60,085 nt of DNA from Xanthobacteraceae bacterium (GTDB lineage Bacteria > Pseudomonadota > Alphaproteobacteria > Rhizobiales > Xanthobacteraceae): contig JASHQS010000176.1 in the NCBI GenBank assembly GCA_030038995.1, positions 1 through 60,085 on the forward strand, read 5' to 3'. The notes beneath the pieces were generated by a model. It had not been told where the DNA came from. It saw only the letters and a program-made list of their open reading frames with translations, and made no database searches. Positions within the stretch are counted from its first letter, which is position 1, and the number at the start of each line of letters is the position of its first letter. Of the stretch, positions 17,861 through 27,051 are shown piece after piece. Made by a program: the position numbers and the translations under genes.

Positions 17861-20407
17861 TTACGCCGCGCTGCGCGCAACAGCGGCGCTGCCGGCGCCG
17901 GCCGGAAACGTGCAGGTCACGGTGGTGCCCTCGCCGACCACCGAGGCGATGGTCACCTTGCCGCCGTGCAGCTCGACGAACGAGCGCACCAGGGAGAGGC
18001 CGATGCCGGGGCCGCGATGGTGCGAGCCGAGCGAATGCGTCTCGAACCAGTTGAAGACTTTTTCCAGGACGTCGGGCGGAATGCCGGGGCCCTTGTCGGT
18101 GACCGAGAACGCCACTTCGCCGTCGCGCCGTTCGGCGGTGAGCCTGATGGTGGCGCCGCCCGGCGAAAAGCTCACCGCATTGGACAACAGGTTGAACAAG
18201 ATCTGCTTCAAGCGGTCGTTGTCGGCGACGAAACTGCCGATGTCCGGCGCTGCCCGGATGTCGAGGGTGAGCCCGGCGCCGAGCAGGCGGTCCTGCACGC
18301 CCTCGGCCGCGGCCTGCATGGCGCCGCCGATGTCGACCACGCCGAGATTGAGCTTCATGCGGCCGCCGTCGATGGTGGCGAGATCGAGGACATTGTTGAT
18401 CAGCTTCAGCAGCGTGTTCGACGACACCGTGATGTCGTCGAGATATTCGCGCTGCTTGGGCGCCAGCGGGCCGGTCGCCGGATCGCCGAGCAGATGGACG
18501 AAGCCGATGATGTTGGTGAGCGGCGTGCGCAACTCGTAGGAGACGTGATGCACGAAGCTGATCTTGATGCGGTCGGCGTCTTCCAGCGCCTCGTTGCGCT
18601 CGCGCAGCGCGCGCTCGACATTGACCGAGTCGGTGACGTCGTGGAACGTCACCAGCGTGGCGCCGGCCGGCAGCGGCACCGTGTTGCAATCGACGATGCT
18701 GCCGTCGTGGCGCTCGAGCCGGCCGGCGATGGCCGTGCGGCTGTCGATCGCGGTCACCACCTCGCGCAGCGATTGCCAGATGGCATGGCCGCCGTGCAGC
18801 GGCTCGCACCACGCCGAAATGGTCTCGATGTGCGGCCGCTCGGCGAGTTTTTGCGGATCGAGCTGCCACATCGCGGCGAAGGCCGGATTGGAGAGCCGCA
18901 GCCGGCCGTCGCTGGCGAACACGGCGACGCCTTCGGCGAGATTGTCGAGCGTTTCGCCCTGCACGCGGATCAGCTCTTCGAAGCGCCGCTCGAGATCGAG
19001 CCGCTCGGTGACGTCGTGGAACAGATAGGTGACGCCGCCGTCCGGATTGGGCGTGGTGACGACGCGCAAGGTGCGGCCGTGGGGCAGGTGCCAGACGTGC
19101 TCCGCGGCCTCGTTGGCGCGATAGGCGTCGTGCAGCCGCGCCTTCCAGGCGCGGAAATTGCGAAAATCCTGCTGCTCGGGCAGCTTGCCGGCGGCGCGCA
19201 AATCTTCGATCAGCGCCGAGTCGGTCGGCCCCTGGTCGAGATAGCCGGCCTCGAGATCCCACAGCGCGCGGTAGGCGGCATTGTAGAAGGTGAGCCGCTG
19301 GCCGGCATCGAAGCTGGCGACGCCGATCGGAAGCTGGTCGAGGGTGCGGCGATGCGCGTCGATCAGGCGCGCGAGCGCCTCGCGCATGGTTTCGGCTTCG
19401 GTCGCATCGGTGGCGAAGCCGGCGCTGCCGCTCGCGGTGCGGAATTCGACGACGTCGAAACTGCGCCGCGCGCCGGCGACGACCGCGGGCAGCCGGCCGG
19501 AAAAATTGCCGCCGCCCGTGGCGCGCGCCTGGGCGATGGTTTCGCGCCCGGCGCTGTCGAGGAGCTCGAGGCAGCGCTCGACGGCGTCGGCGTCGGCGCT
19601 CGCTTCGACCGCGCGCGCATAAGCCGAATTGACGAAGCTGAGCCGGCCCACCGCGTCGCGCATCCAGGCCGGCGACGGCAGCGTCTCGATCAGCGCGCGC
19701 AGCGACGCGGTCTCGGTCTTGAGCTTGCCGTGGCGCGCGGCGAGCTGCACCAGTTCGCGCGTGGTCGCGCCGGCGTCCTTGAGCCGCAGCACGGCGCGGC
19801 CGCCGATGGCGCGGCCATAGGCTTCGATGGAGCGGCCGGACACCGTCGTCAGCATCAGCGCGAAGGCTTCGCCATGGGTGCGCAGCGCCTCGACCGCATG
19901 CTCCATCGCGCGCGCTTTGTCGGCGTCGAGCCAGCCGCCGAACGCCAGCACGCGATGCGGCTCGCTGATGCCGAGCATGTCGGGATCGCCTTCGATGGCG
20001 GGATTTTCCGACGCCGCCGGCCAATCGACGATGATTTGGCGCTCGGAGAAGAGCAGCGCCTGGGCCCGGTCGAGCTTGTCGCGCAATCCGGCGATCTCGT
20101 CGCGCGTGGCGGCTTCCAGGCGCGCGGCGCGCGCCCGCGTGCGCACCAGCAAAACGGCAGTGACCGCGGCGAACACGACGAGCCCGAGCATCGGGACAAG
20201 GATGGCGAGCTCGTGGCTGCCGAAGCCGCGATAGGCGTCGAGCGCGAGATAGTGCAGATCGGAGAGCGGCTGTTCCTCGGCATGCGCCGGCTCGAGCGAG
20301 CCGGCGCCGAACGGCGCCAGCGCACCGGCGGCAAGCAAGCCAGCGGTCAGGAATCCGCCCAGCCGCGGATGCGCAAAGCCCCCGCTCCTCCGGATCGAGT
20401 CCGGCAT
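17861..20407 (-). CDS. divL: DivL-type PAS pseudo-histidine kinase (phosphoacceptor Tyr)
   Basis: A membrane-anchored cell-cycle sensor of about 848 aa. It has an N-terminal signal/anchor (residues 15-40), a second membrane segment near residues 60-85 followed by a coiled coil, several PAS-like domains, then a kinase core. The H-box reads 'HVSYELRTPLTNIIGF': the phosphoacceptor His is replaced by Tyr (about residue 624, codon 18538-18536), the hallmark of DivL. N ('LKQILFNLLSNA'), G1 ('VTDKGPGIPP') and G2 ('GPGIGLSLVRSF') boxes are intact. In Caulobacter, DivL controls CckA and hence CtrA in response to DivK. The frame extends to 20533, but that extension is repeat sequence, so I use the ATG at 20407. 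Confidence 0.92.
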   Translation of the reverse strand: MPDSIRRSGGFAHPRLGGFLTAGLLAAGALAPFGAGSLEPAHAEEQPLSDLHYLALDAYRGFGSHELAILVPMLGLVVFAAVTAVLLVRTRARAARLEAATRDEIAGLRDKLDRAQALLFSERQIIVDWPAASENPAIEGDPDMLGISEPHRVLAFGGWLDADKARAMEHAVEALRTHGEAFALMLTTVSGRSIEAYGRAIGGRAVLRLKDAGATTRELVQLAARHGKLKTETASLRALIETLPSPAWMRDAVGRLSFVNSAYARAVEASADADAVERCLELLDSAGRETIAQARATGGGNFSGRLPAVVAGARRSFDVVEFRTASGSAGFATDATEAETMREALARLIDAHRRTLDQLPIGVASFDAGQRLTFYNAAYRALWDLEAGYLDQGPTDSALIEDLRAAGKLPEQQDFRNFRAWKARLHDAYRANEAAEHVWHLPHGRTLRVVTTPNPDGGVTYLFHDVTERLDLERRFEELIRVQGETLDNLAEGVAVFASDGRLRLSNPAFAAMWQLDPQKLAERPHIETISAWCEPLHGGHAIWQSLREVVTAIDSRTAIAGRLERHDGSIVDCNTVPLPAGATLVTFHDVTDSVNVERALRERNEALEDADRIKISFVHHVSYELRTPLTNIIGFVHLLGDPATGPLAPKQREYLDDITVSSNTLLKLINNVLDLATIDGGRMKLNLGVVDIGGAMQAAAEGVQDRLLGAGLTLDIRAAPDIGSFVADNDRLKQILFNLLSNAVSFSPGGATIRLTAERRDGEVAFSVTDKGPGIPPDVLEKVFNWFETHSLGSHHRGPGIGLSLVRSFVELHGGKVTIASVVGEGTTVTCTFPAGAGSAAVARSAA

Positions 20408-20510
20408 GCCCCTTTGCCTCTGCCGGCCCACCGCCGCCGGCGAATCATTCGACTTTACTCGCAACGGGAATCGTCCCGAAAGAGTCCAGATCGTGAACGC
20501 TGGCAACTGC

Positions 20511-20643
20511 GTTTCCCGGGCGCAGCGCAGCACGGAGCGAAGCGGAGTGGTGCGCTGCAGACCCGGGATCGTTACGAATTCGGAGTTTGGGACGGTCCCG
20601 GATCAGCGGTGCACCGCTTCGCGCTGCACCGCATCCGGGAAAC
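20511..20643. repeat. cloverleaf-like repeat, inverted copy (divL/dut gap)
   Basis: The same family as 3954-4461 in opposite orientation, running from GTTTCCCGGG to GGGAAAC. The distal GCTAACATAG arms are not recognisable in this copy. It lies directly upstream of divL and supplies the spurious N-terminal extension of that frame. Confidence 0.9.
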
Positions 20644-20666
20644 ATACCTTTGACGGCGTCGCGTCA

Positions 20667-21128
20667 CTACCTTCCCGTGGAGCCGATGCCGCCGCAGGCG
20701 CGTTCGGTCGCATCCAAATTATCGACTTCGATCAGCGCGGCGCGCTCGACGCGCGCGATGACGAGCTGGGCGATGCGCATGCCGCGGCTGACGACGAACG
20801 GGGCGACGCCGTGATTGATCAGGATCACCTGCACCTCGCCGCGATAATCGGCATCGATGGTGCCGGGCGCATTGAGCACGGTGACGCCGTGGCGGGCGGC
20901 GAGGCCCGAGCGCGGCCGGATCTGGCCCTCGCAGCCGCGCGGCAGCGCGACCGCGATGCCGGTCGCGATCATGGCGCGGCCGCCCGGGGCGATGCTGACC
21001 GGGGCCTCGGCCGGCACCGCGGCGAGCAGATCGAGGCCGGCGGCGAGCGCGCTCTGATAGGCCGGCAGCGGCAAGCCGGCCGCATGCGGCAGCCGCAGCA
21101 CGCGGATTTCGATCGTCTCCCCGCTCAC
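20667..21128 (-). CDS. dut: dUTP diphosphatase
   Basis: A 153-aa trimeric dUTPase that hydrolyses dUTP to dUMP and PPi. The five family motifs are seen in order: '[10 protein letters not shown]', 'PRSGLA', '[11 protein letters not shown]' (catalytic Asp), '[10 protein letters not shown]', and the C-terminal arm '[11 protein letters not shown]'. The start is a GTG at 21128 that overlaps the coaBC stop by four bases, so translation is coupled. The coaBC-dut pairing is common in bacteria. Confidence 0.96.
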   Translation of the reverse strand: MSGETIEIRVLRLPHAAGLPLPAYQSALAAGLDLLAAVPAEAPVSIAPGGRAMIATGIAVALPRGCEGQIRPRSGLAARHGVTVLNAPGTIDADYRGEVQVILINHGVAPFVVSRGMRIAQLVIARVERAALIEVDNLDATERACGGIGSTGR

Positions 21129-22534
21129 CGCTTTTCGTCCTGCAGCGCCGCGGCAATGCGTTCAACAAGCTGCCGCGCAACGTCGTCCTTGGATTGCGGC
21201 GGCCACGATTCAACCGCCGTCGCGGTGATCAAATGGATGGTATTGCTGTCGCCGCCCATGATGCCGGTTTCGGGCGACACGTCGTTGGCCAAAATCCAGT
21301 CGCAGCCCTTTTTGGCGAGTTTTTCCTTGGCGTTGGCGACGACGTCATCGGTTTCCGCCGCGAAGCCGATGACCAGACGCGGCCGGCCTTTTTTCAGATG
21401 CGCGATGGTGGCAAGGATGTCGGGATTTTCGACGAGCGCGAGCGCGCGCGGCTCGCCGTGTTGTTTTTTGAGCTTGCCGCGGCCTACCCGCTCGACCCGC
21501 CAATCGGCGACGGCCGCGGCGAACACTGCGACATCGGCCGGCAACGCCCTTTCGGCAGCCGCCAGCATCTCGTTCGCCGTCTCGACTTGCACGACGGCAA
21601 TGCCGGGCGGATGCGGCAGGTCGACGGGGCCGGACACCAGCACCACGTCGGCGCCGGCCGCGGCCGCTGCGGCGGCGATGGCGTGGCCCTGCTTGCCCGA
21701 GGAGCGATTGGCGATGAAGCGCACCGGATCGATCGGCTCGCGGGTTGGTCCGGAGGTGACCAGTACGCGGGTGCCGGAGAGCGGGCCGGCGGCACGCAGC
21801 ATGGCCGCGGCGGCGGCGGCGATTTCGCGCGGCTCGGCCATGCGGCCAAGCCCGGCTTCGCCGCGCTCCGCCATTTCGCCGCTGTTCGGCCCGACCACGC
21901 GCACGCCGTCGGCCACGAGCTGCGCCAGGTTGCGCTGCGTCGCTTTCGCCGCCCACATGCGCGGGTTCATCGCCGGCGCGAGCAGGACCGGCTTATCGGT
22001 GGCGAGCAGCACGGCACCGGCCAGATCGTCGGCATGGCCGCCCGCCATCTTGGCCAACAGATCGGCGGTGGCCGGCGCCACCACGACGAGATCGGTGTCG
22101 CGGGCCAAGCGGACATGGCCGACGTCGAACTCGCTCCGTGCGTCGAACAGGTCGGTGAAGGCGCGCTCGCCGGCGAGCGCGCCGGCGGCAAGCGGGGTGA
22201 CGAAGTGCTGGGCGGCTGCCGTGAGAATGCAGCGCACCTGCGCGCCGCCGTCCTGCAGGCGGCGGATCAGGTCGAGCGACTTATAGGCGGCGATGCCGCC
22301 GCCGATGATGAGCAGAACACGGCGCGCATCGGCCGCGATCGGCGACGCCGGGCGCCGGACCGCCATCGCCGGCGGCGCCGGCGGCTCGAATTTTTCCAGA
22401 GCTTCGCGGCCGGCCGCCGCCGCTTTGAGGATGACGCGGACCTCGTCCTCCATCGACCGGCCGTGCCGTGCCGCGCGCAGGCGGAGCAGCGCTTTCAGCT
22501 TGTCGTCAAGCTGGCGGACGGTGAGGCTCGCCAT
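21125..22534 (-). CDS. coaBC: CoaBC (phosphopantothenoylcysteine synthetase/decarboxylase) with N-terminal ribbon-helix-helix domain
   Basis: A bifunctional coenzyme A enzyme of about 469 aa. The first 40 residues ('[20 protein letters not shown]', then '[16 protein letters not shown]') are a FitA/Arc-type ribbon-helix-helix DNA-binding domain, joined in frame by a Pro/Ala linker. CoaC follows from about residue 72 ('[17 protein letters not shown]', active-site 'GHVRLARD', 'APAMNPRMW'). CoaB follows ('[20 protein letters not shown]', 'AAVADWRVE'). The start at 22534 has an AGGGA site upstream; a start at 22567 is less likely. There is no stop or frameshift between the RHH domain and CoaC. It is coupled to dut. 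I recall similar N-termini in Bradyrhizobium CoaBC, but the function of the RHH part is unknown to me. Confidence 0.93.
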   Translation of the reverse strand: MASLTVRQLDDKLKALLRLRAARHGRSMEDEVRVILKAAAAGREALEKFEPPAPPAMAVRRPASPIAADARRVLLIIGGGIAAYKSLDLIRRLQDGGAQVRCILTAAAQHFVTPLAAGALAGERAFTDLFDARSEFDVGHVRLARDTDLVVVAPATADLLAKMAGGHADDLAGAVLLATDKPVLLAPAMNPRMWAAKATQRNLAQLVADGVRVVGPNSGEMAERGEAGLGRMAEPREIAAAAAAMLRAAGPLSGTRVLVTSGPTREPIDPVRFIANRSSGKQGHAIAAAAAAAGADVVLVSGPVDLPHPPGIAVVQVETANEMLAAAERALPADVAVFAAAVADWRVERVGRGKLKKQHGEPRALALVENPDILATIAHLKKGRPRLVIGFAAETDDVVANAKEKLAKKGCDWILANDVSPETGIMGGDSNTIHLITATAVESWPPQSKDDVARQLVERIAAALQDEKR

Positions 22535-22595
22535 CGGTTTCCCTGAACGGTTTCCGCGGCTTAGCACAAAAGTGATTGCATTGCAATCAATGCAA

Positions 22596-24164
22596 TCACC
22601 GGGTCAGGATGAGCACCAGCAGCAAGATCGCGATCAGGTACAGCGCGCCGATGATCCAGGCGTCGCGGCGGGCCTCGTCCTTGTCGAGCTTGGTAATGGT
22701 GTGTTCGGCCAACACCAGGCCGTCGCGAGTCATATCGTCGAGCTGGTCGAGCAGGCGAGCGCCGCGGGTCAACAGGCCGGGCAGGTTGCCGGCGAAGCGG
22801 CCGAGTTCGAGCGCGCCCTCCGTTGCGTTCTCCAGCTTGCCGGCGGGGCCGAGATGCCGCGCGATCCACTCGCCGACCACGGGTTCGGCGGTGCTCCACA
22901 TGTCGAGCTTGGGATCCATCGAGCGCGCCACGCCCTCGACCACCACCATGGTCTTCTGCAGCAGCAGCAGTTCCGGCCGCGTGCGCATGTCGAAAATGCC
23001 GGTGACTTCGAACAACAGGGTGAGCAGCCGCGCCATGGAGATTTCCTCGGCGGTGCGGCTGTGGATCGGCTCGCCGATGGCGCGGATCGCCTGGGCGAAA
23101 TTTTCCACCGAGTGATGGCGCGGCACGTAGCCGGCTTCGAAATGCACCTCGGCGACGCGGTGATAATCGCGGGTGATGAAGCCGTGCAGAATCTCGGCGA
23201 GGAACAACCGTTCCTTGACGCCGAGCCGGCCCATGATGCCGAAATCCACCGCGATCAGCCGGGCCTCGTGGTCGACGAACAGATTGCCGGGATGCATGTC
23301 GGCATGAAAAAAACCGTCGCGCAGCGCGTGGCGCAGAAAGGTCTGGATCAGGGCGCGGGCCAGTCGGCGCAGGTCAAAACCCTTCTCTTGCAGCGCGGCG
23401 CGGTCGGACAGCGGCGTGGCGTCGATCCATTCCAGCGTCAAAACTTCCTTGCTGGTGCGGTCCCAATCCACCGTGGGCACGCGGAAATCCGGATCGGCCT
23501 TGGTGTTCTCGGCCATTTCGGAGAGCGCCGCCGCCTCGAGCCGAAAGTCCATCTCGACCAGGACCGAGCGGCGCAGGGTTTCGACGACTTCGACAAGGCG
23601 CAGCCGGCGCGCTTCGGCGGAGTACGCCTCGGCGTGGCGTGCCGCGAAGGTGAAGGCGCGCAGGTCGGCGTGAAAGCGCTGCTCGATATTGGGCCGCAGC
23701 ACCTTGACGGCGACAGAGCGGCGGCCGGTCGCGGTCGCGACTTCGGCGCGGTGCACCTGGGCGATCGAGGCAGCGGCGACCGGCGAACCGAAGCTTGCGA
23801 ACACCGCGCCGATCGGCCGGTCGAGCGAGGCGGCGACCGCAGCCTCGGCCTCGGCTTGCGGGAACGGCGGCATCTGGTCCTGCAGGCGTTCGAGGTCGCG
23901 GGCGAGCGCCACGCCGACCACGTCGGGCCGGGTTGCCAAGAACTGGCCGAGCTTGACGTAGCTCGGGCCGAGCCGCGTCAACGCCGTCGACAGCCGCGCC
24001 TCCGCGCTGCCGCGGCTCGGCCGCTCCAAAAGGCGCGCGAGCCGCAGGCCGAGCCGCGCCGGCCCCGGTACGAGCGCCGGATCGATGAGGCCGAAAACGC
24101 CCTCGCGGGCGAACACGAAGCCGGCGCGGGCAAGCCGAACGAGATGCGCTGGGCCGCTGATCAT
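22596..24164 (-). CDS. ubiB: UbiB, ubiquinone biosynthesis ATPase/kinase-like protein
   Basis: A 522-aa atypical (ADCK/ABC1) kinase-like protein needed for ubiquinone synthesis and thought to act as an ATPase on membrane-bound intermediates. Visible: the nucleotide-site Lys in 'SVAVKVLRPNIEQRF', the KxGQ-type 'YVKLGQFLATRPD' near residue 70, the catalytic loop 'FFHADMHPGN', and 'AVDFGIMGRL'. The C-terminus ends in a membrane anchor, 'IIGALYLIAILLLVLILTR'. It follows ubiE on the same strand, with a REP-like palindrome between them, and precedes coaBC. Confidence 0.95.
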   Translation of the reverse strand: MISGPAHLVRLARAGFVFAREGVFGLIDPALVPGPARLGLRLARLLERPSRGSAEARLSTALTRLGPSYVKLGQFLATRPDVVGVALARDLERLQDQMPPFPQAEAEAAVAASLDRPIGAVFASFGSPVAAASIAQVHRAEVATATGRRSVAVKVLRPNIEQRFHADLRAFTFAARHAEAYSAEARRLRLVEVVETLRRSVLVEMDFRLEAAALSEMAENTKADPDFRVPTVDWDRTSKEVLTLEWIDATPLSDRAALQEKGFDLRRLARALIQTFLRHALRDGFFHADMHPGNLFVDHEARLIAVDFGIMGRLGVKERLFLAEILHGFITRDYHRVAEVHFEAGYVPRHHSVENFAQAIRAIGEPIHSRTAEEISMARLLTLLFEVTGIFDMRTRPELLLLQKTMVVVEGVARSMDPKLDMWSTAEPVVGEWIARHLGPAGKLENATEGALELGRFAGNLPGLLTRGARLLDQLDDMTRDGLVLAEHTITKLDKDEARRDAWIIGALYLIAILLLVLILTR

Positions 24165-24183
24165 ATGGTATCCAGTCGATGGA

Positions 24184-24259
24184 TTCCGCTCATTCCCGCG
24201 AAAGCGGGAATCCAGAGTTCGAAAGAACTGGGTCCCCGCTTTCGCGGGGACGAGCGGAA
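24184..24259. repeat. REP-like palindrome (ubiE/ubiB gap)
   Basis: An almost perfect inverted repeat: 'TTCCGCTCATTCCCGCG' at the left end and 'CGCGGGGACGAGCGGAA' at the right. Arms 'CCCGCGAAAGCGGGAATCC' and 'GTCCCCGCTTTCGCGGGGA' are the same family as 15468-15546. It could act as a transcript-stabilising or attenuating hairpin between the two ubi genes. Confidence 0.85.
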
Positions 24260-24285
24260 GGAGAACCGATCATCCAAATTGCTGA

Positions 24286-25035
24286 TCACAAGCGCCAGCC
24301 GCAATGCAGCGCCACGATGCCGCCGCTCATGGTTTTATGCGTGACGCGGGCAAAGCCCGCCGCGCGCAGCATGGCTGCGAAGGCTTGCGGGTTGGCAAAG
24401 CGGCGGATCGATTCGACGAGATACCGATACGATTCGGCGTCGCCGGCGACGACGCGGCCCAGCGCCGGGATGACGTTGAACGAGTACAGGTCGTACAGCC
24501 GGTCGAGGCCGGGTACGTCGACCGCGGAGAATTCGAGACAGAGGAATTTGCCGCCGATTTTCAGCACGCGAAACGTTTCGGCCAGCGCCGCGTCGATGCG
24601 CGCCACGTTGCGGATGCCGAACGCGATAGAGGCGGCGTCGAAGCTGCGGTCGGCGAACGGCAGCGCTTCGGCGTTGGCTTCGATGAAAACGAGCGCTTTG
24701 CCTAGCCCTTTCCGCGCGGCGCGCTCGCGGCCGATGGCGAGCATGTCGGGATTGATGTCGCAGATGGTGACGCGGGTCTGCTCGCCGCCGGCCGCGAGCA
24801 CCCGCAAGCCGACGTCGCCGGTGCCGCCGGCGATATCGAGATGGGCGAACGGGCCGTTCCGGGGCGGATCGACCGCGGTGACCAGCGCGTCCTTCCAGGC
24901 CCGGTGCAGGCCGAACGACATCAAGTCGTTCATCAGGTCGTAACGCCGCGCCACGCTGCGGAACACGCCGTCGACCAGCGCCTGCTTGTCGCCAAGCGGC
25001 ACTTGGCGCGCGCCGAAATGAGCGGTGTCTGCCAT
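24286..25035 (-). CDS. ubiE: UbiE/MenG, demethylubiquinol C-methyltransferase
   Basis: A 249-aa SAM-dependent methyltransferase of ubiquinone/menaquinone synthesis. Motif I is '[14 protein letters not shown]', and the family stretch '[20 protein letters not shown]' lies near residue 27. The C-terminal '[15 protein letters not shown]' is typical of UbiE. It is the first gene of a long minus-strand run and divergent from mutM. The 109-base intergenic region contains TTAACCAT, a CtrA-like half-site, at 25106-25113, which may be chance. Confidence 0.96.
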   Translation of the reverse strand: MADTAHFGARQVPLGDKQALVDGVFRSVARRYDLMNDLMSFGLHRAWKDALVTAVDPPRNGPFAHLDIAGGTGDVGLRVLAAGGEQTRVTICDINPDMLAIGRERAARKGLGKALVFIEANAEALPFADRSFDAASIAFGIRNVARIDAALAETFRVLKIGGKFLCLEFSAVDVPGLDRLYDLYSFNVIPALGRVVAGDAESYRYLVESIRRFANPQAFAAMLRAAGFARVTHKTMSGGIVALHCGWRL

Positions 25036-25144
25036 CGGTCTCTGCTATGTCTTCCTTCCGCGCATAACCATAGCGCGACGGCGCCGACGACGCTATGTGT
25101 CGGCGTTAACCATGTTTGCGCTGCCGCCTTAGCTGAATTGAGCG

Positions 25145-26038
25145 ATGCCCGAACTGCCCGAAGTGGAAACCGTGCGCCGCGGCTTGCAGCCGGCGATGGA
25201 AGGCGCGCGTTTTGCCAAAGTCGACGTGCATCGCGGCGACCTGCGCTGGCCGCTGGCCAAGGACTTTGTGCGCCGTCTCGAAGGCAAGACCGTCACCGGG
25301 CTCGGTCGCCGCGCCAAATATCTGTTGGCCGACTTGTCGTCGGGCGACGTGCTGATCATGCATCTCGGCATGTCCGGCTCGTTTCATGTGTTTCGCCCAA
25401 AACAAAAAACAGGCGGCCAGGCGGCGCTCGGCCGCTATTACCACGAGCGCGCCCAGCACGCGACCCACGACCACGTGGCGTTTCACATGAGTTCGGGCGC
25501 GATCGTGACCTTCAACGATCCGCGCCGCTTCGGCTCAATGAAGATCGTGCCGCGGCCAAATCTCGATGCCGAGCCGCTGTTGCGCGGGCTCGGGCCCGAG
25601 CCGCTCGGCAACGCCTTTGACGCCGCCATGCTGGCGCGCGCCTGCCGGGGCAAGAAGACGAGCTTGAAGGCGGCGCTCATCGACCAGCGCGTCGTTGCCG
25701 GGCTCGGCAACATCTACGTCTGCGAGGCGCTGCACCGCGCGCGGCTGTCGCCCAAGCGCCTCGCCGCGACCATCGCCACGCCAAGCGGCGCGCCGAACGA
25801 ACGCGCCGAGCACTTGGTCGAAGCGATCAAGCACGTGCTGACCGACGCCATCAGGGACGGCGGCTCGTCGCTGCGCGACCACAAGCTGACCGACGGCGGG
25901 CTCGGCATGTTTCAGCATCATTTCCGCGTCTATGACCGCGAAGGCGAGCCGTGCCGCACGGAAGGCTGCAGCGGCACGGTCAAGCGCATCGTGCAGAACG
26001 GCCGCTCGACGTTTTATTGTCCGACGTGTCAGAAGTGA
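25145..26038 (+). CDS. mutM: formamidopyrimidine-DNA glycosylase (Fpg)
   Basis: A 297-aa bifunctional glycosylase/AP lyase removing 8-oxoguanine and other oxidised purines. The N-terminal catalytic '[13 protein letters not shown]' (Pro2, Glu3) is intact, '[10 protein letters not shown]' holds the conserved Lys, '[11 protein letters not shown]' marks the H2TH region, and the C-terminal zinc finger uses 'CRTEGCSGT' and 'FYCPTCQK'. It is slightly longer than the E. coli enzyme (269 aa), as is usual in alphaproteobacteria. It diverges from ubiE, and an enoyl-CoA hydratase follows 40 bases downstream. Confidence 0.97.
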   Translation: MPELPEVETVRRGLQPAMEGARFAKVDVHRGDLRWPLAKDFVRRLEGKTVTGLGRRAKYLLADLSSGDVLIMHLGMSGSFHVFRPKQKTGGQAALGRYYHERAQHATHDHVAFHMSSGAIVTFNDPRRFGSMKIVPRPNLDAEPLLRGLGPEPLGNAFDAAMLARACRGKKTSLKAALIDQRVVAGLGNIYVCEALHRARLSPKRLAATIATPSGAPNERAEHLVEAIKHVLTDAIRDGGSSLRDHKLTDGGLGMFQHHFRVYDREGEPCRTEGCSGTVKRIVQNGRSTFYCPTCQK

Positions 26039-26078
26039 TGACGGTCATTCATAGGCAGCAAAGCCGCGGGGTCGAGCC

Positions 26079-26852
26079 ATGAGCACCGAGCACATCATCG
26101 TCGAGCGGCGCGGTCGCGTCGGCCTGATCCGGCTCAACCGGCCGGCCGCGCTCAATGCGCTCAACAGCGCGCTGATGCGCGAGCTGGCGGCGGCGGTCGA
26201 CGCCTTCGAGGCCGACGACGCAATCGGCTGCATGGTCATCACCGGCTCCGACAAGGCGTTCGCGGCCGGCGCCGACATCAAGGAGATGGCGGATAAGACG
26301 TTCACCGAGGTGTTCTTCGCCGACTTCATCGCGGCGTGGCACCGCGTCGCCGCGGCGCGCAAACCGGTAATCGCCGCGGTTGCGGGCTTTGCGCTCGGCG
26401 GCGGCTGCGAGCTGGCGCAGCAATGCGACATCGTCATCGCCGCCGACAACGCCAAATTCGGTCAGCCGGAGATCAAGCTCGGCATCATTCCGGGCATCGG
26501 CGGCACGCAGCGGCTCACCCATGCGGTCGGCAAGGCGAAGGCGATGGATCTGATCCTCACCGGCCGCATGATGGACGCCGCCGAAGCCGAGCGCTGCGGC
26601 CTGGTCGCGCGCGTCGTGCCGCTGGCAAGCCTGCTCGACGAAGCGCTCAAAATCGCCGAAACCATCGCCGCCATGTCGCGGCCGTCGGTGCTGGCCGCCA
26701 AGGAGGCGGTCAGCCGCGCCTTCGAAACCTCGCTCGCCGAAGGCATCCGCTTCGAGCGGCGGGTCTTTCATGCGCTGTTCGCGACCCGCGACCAGAAAGA
26801 AGGCATGAAGGCGTTTGTCGAAAAGCGGGCGGCGAAATTCGAGAACAAATAG
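26079..26852 (+). CDS. enoyl-CoA hydratase
   Basis: A 257-aa crotonase-fold hydratase of fatty-acid beta-oxidation. The oxyanion-hole segments are '[11 protein letters not shown]' and '[11 protein letters not shown]'. The two catalytic glutamates lie in the family positions '[10 protein letters not shown]' and '[17 protein letters not shown]'. The gene follows mutM closely on the same strand. In Caulobacter and many rhizobia, as I recall, this gene lies between mutM and rpsT-dnaA. Here a cloverleaf repeat and a convergent protease gene follow instead. Confidence 0.95.
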   Translation: MSTEHIIVERRGRVGLIRLNRPAALNALNSALMRELAAAVDAFEADDAIGCMVITGSDKAFAAGADIKEMADKTFTEVFFADFIAAWHRVAAARKPVIAAVAGFALGGGCELAQQCDIVIAADNAKFGQPEIKLGIIPGIGGTQRLTHAVGKAKAMDLILTGRMMDAAEAERCGLVARVVPLASLLDEALKIAETIAAMSRPSVLAAKEAVSRAFETSLAEGIRFERRVFHALFATRDQKEGMKAFVEKRAAKFENK

Positions 26853-26873
26853 CGCGTAACCGCTAAGAAGTTC

Positions 26874-27037
26874 GTTTCCCGGATGCGGTGCAGCGCGAAG
26901 CGGTGCACCGCTGATCCGGGATCGTGCCAAACTCCGGCGTTCGTAACGATCCCGGGTCTGCAGCGCACCACTTCGCTACGCCATAGCGCGTCGAAGACGC
27001 GCGTGAACGTGCTTTTGCTGCGCTGCGCCCGGGAAAC
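26874..27037. repeat. cloverleaf-like repeat with insertion in the second hairpin
   Basis: The same family as 3954-4461. The second hairpin is enlarged by about 30 bases that include their own palindrome (around 'GCGCGTCGAAGACGCGC'). It lies between the convergent enoyl-CoA hydratase and protease-like genes, so it may serve as a bidirectional terminator. Confidence 0.88.
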
Positions 27038-27051
27038 GCAGCTCGAATCGA

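Noticed and set aside
17522..20653. A 1043-aa plus-strand open frame opposite divL
   Set aside because: It is a mirror frame of a high-GC gene. It spans divL, mntA and a repeat, and has low-complexity composition.
21125..22567. A separate antitoxin gene upstream of coaBC
   Set aside because: The RHH segment and CoaC are in one frame without a stop and without a ribosome site at the junction, so a fusion is the direct reading.
25106..25113. CtrA half-site TTAACCAT between ubiE and mutM
   Set aside because: A lone half-site without the second TTAA at N7; not strong enough to claim regulation.
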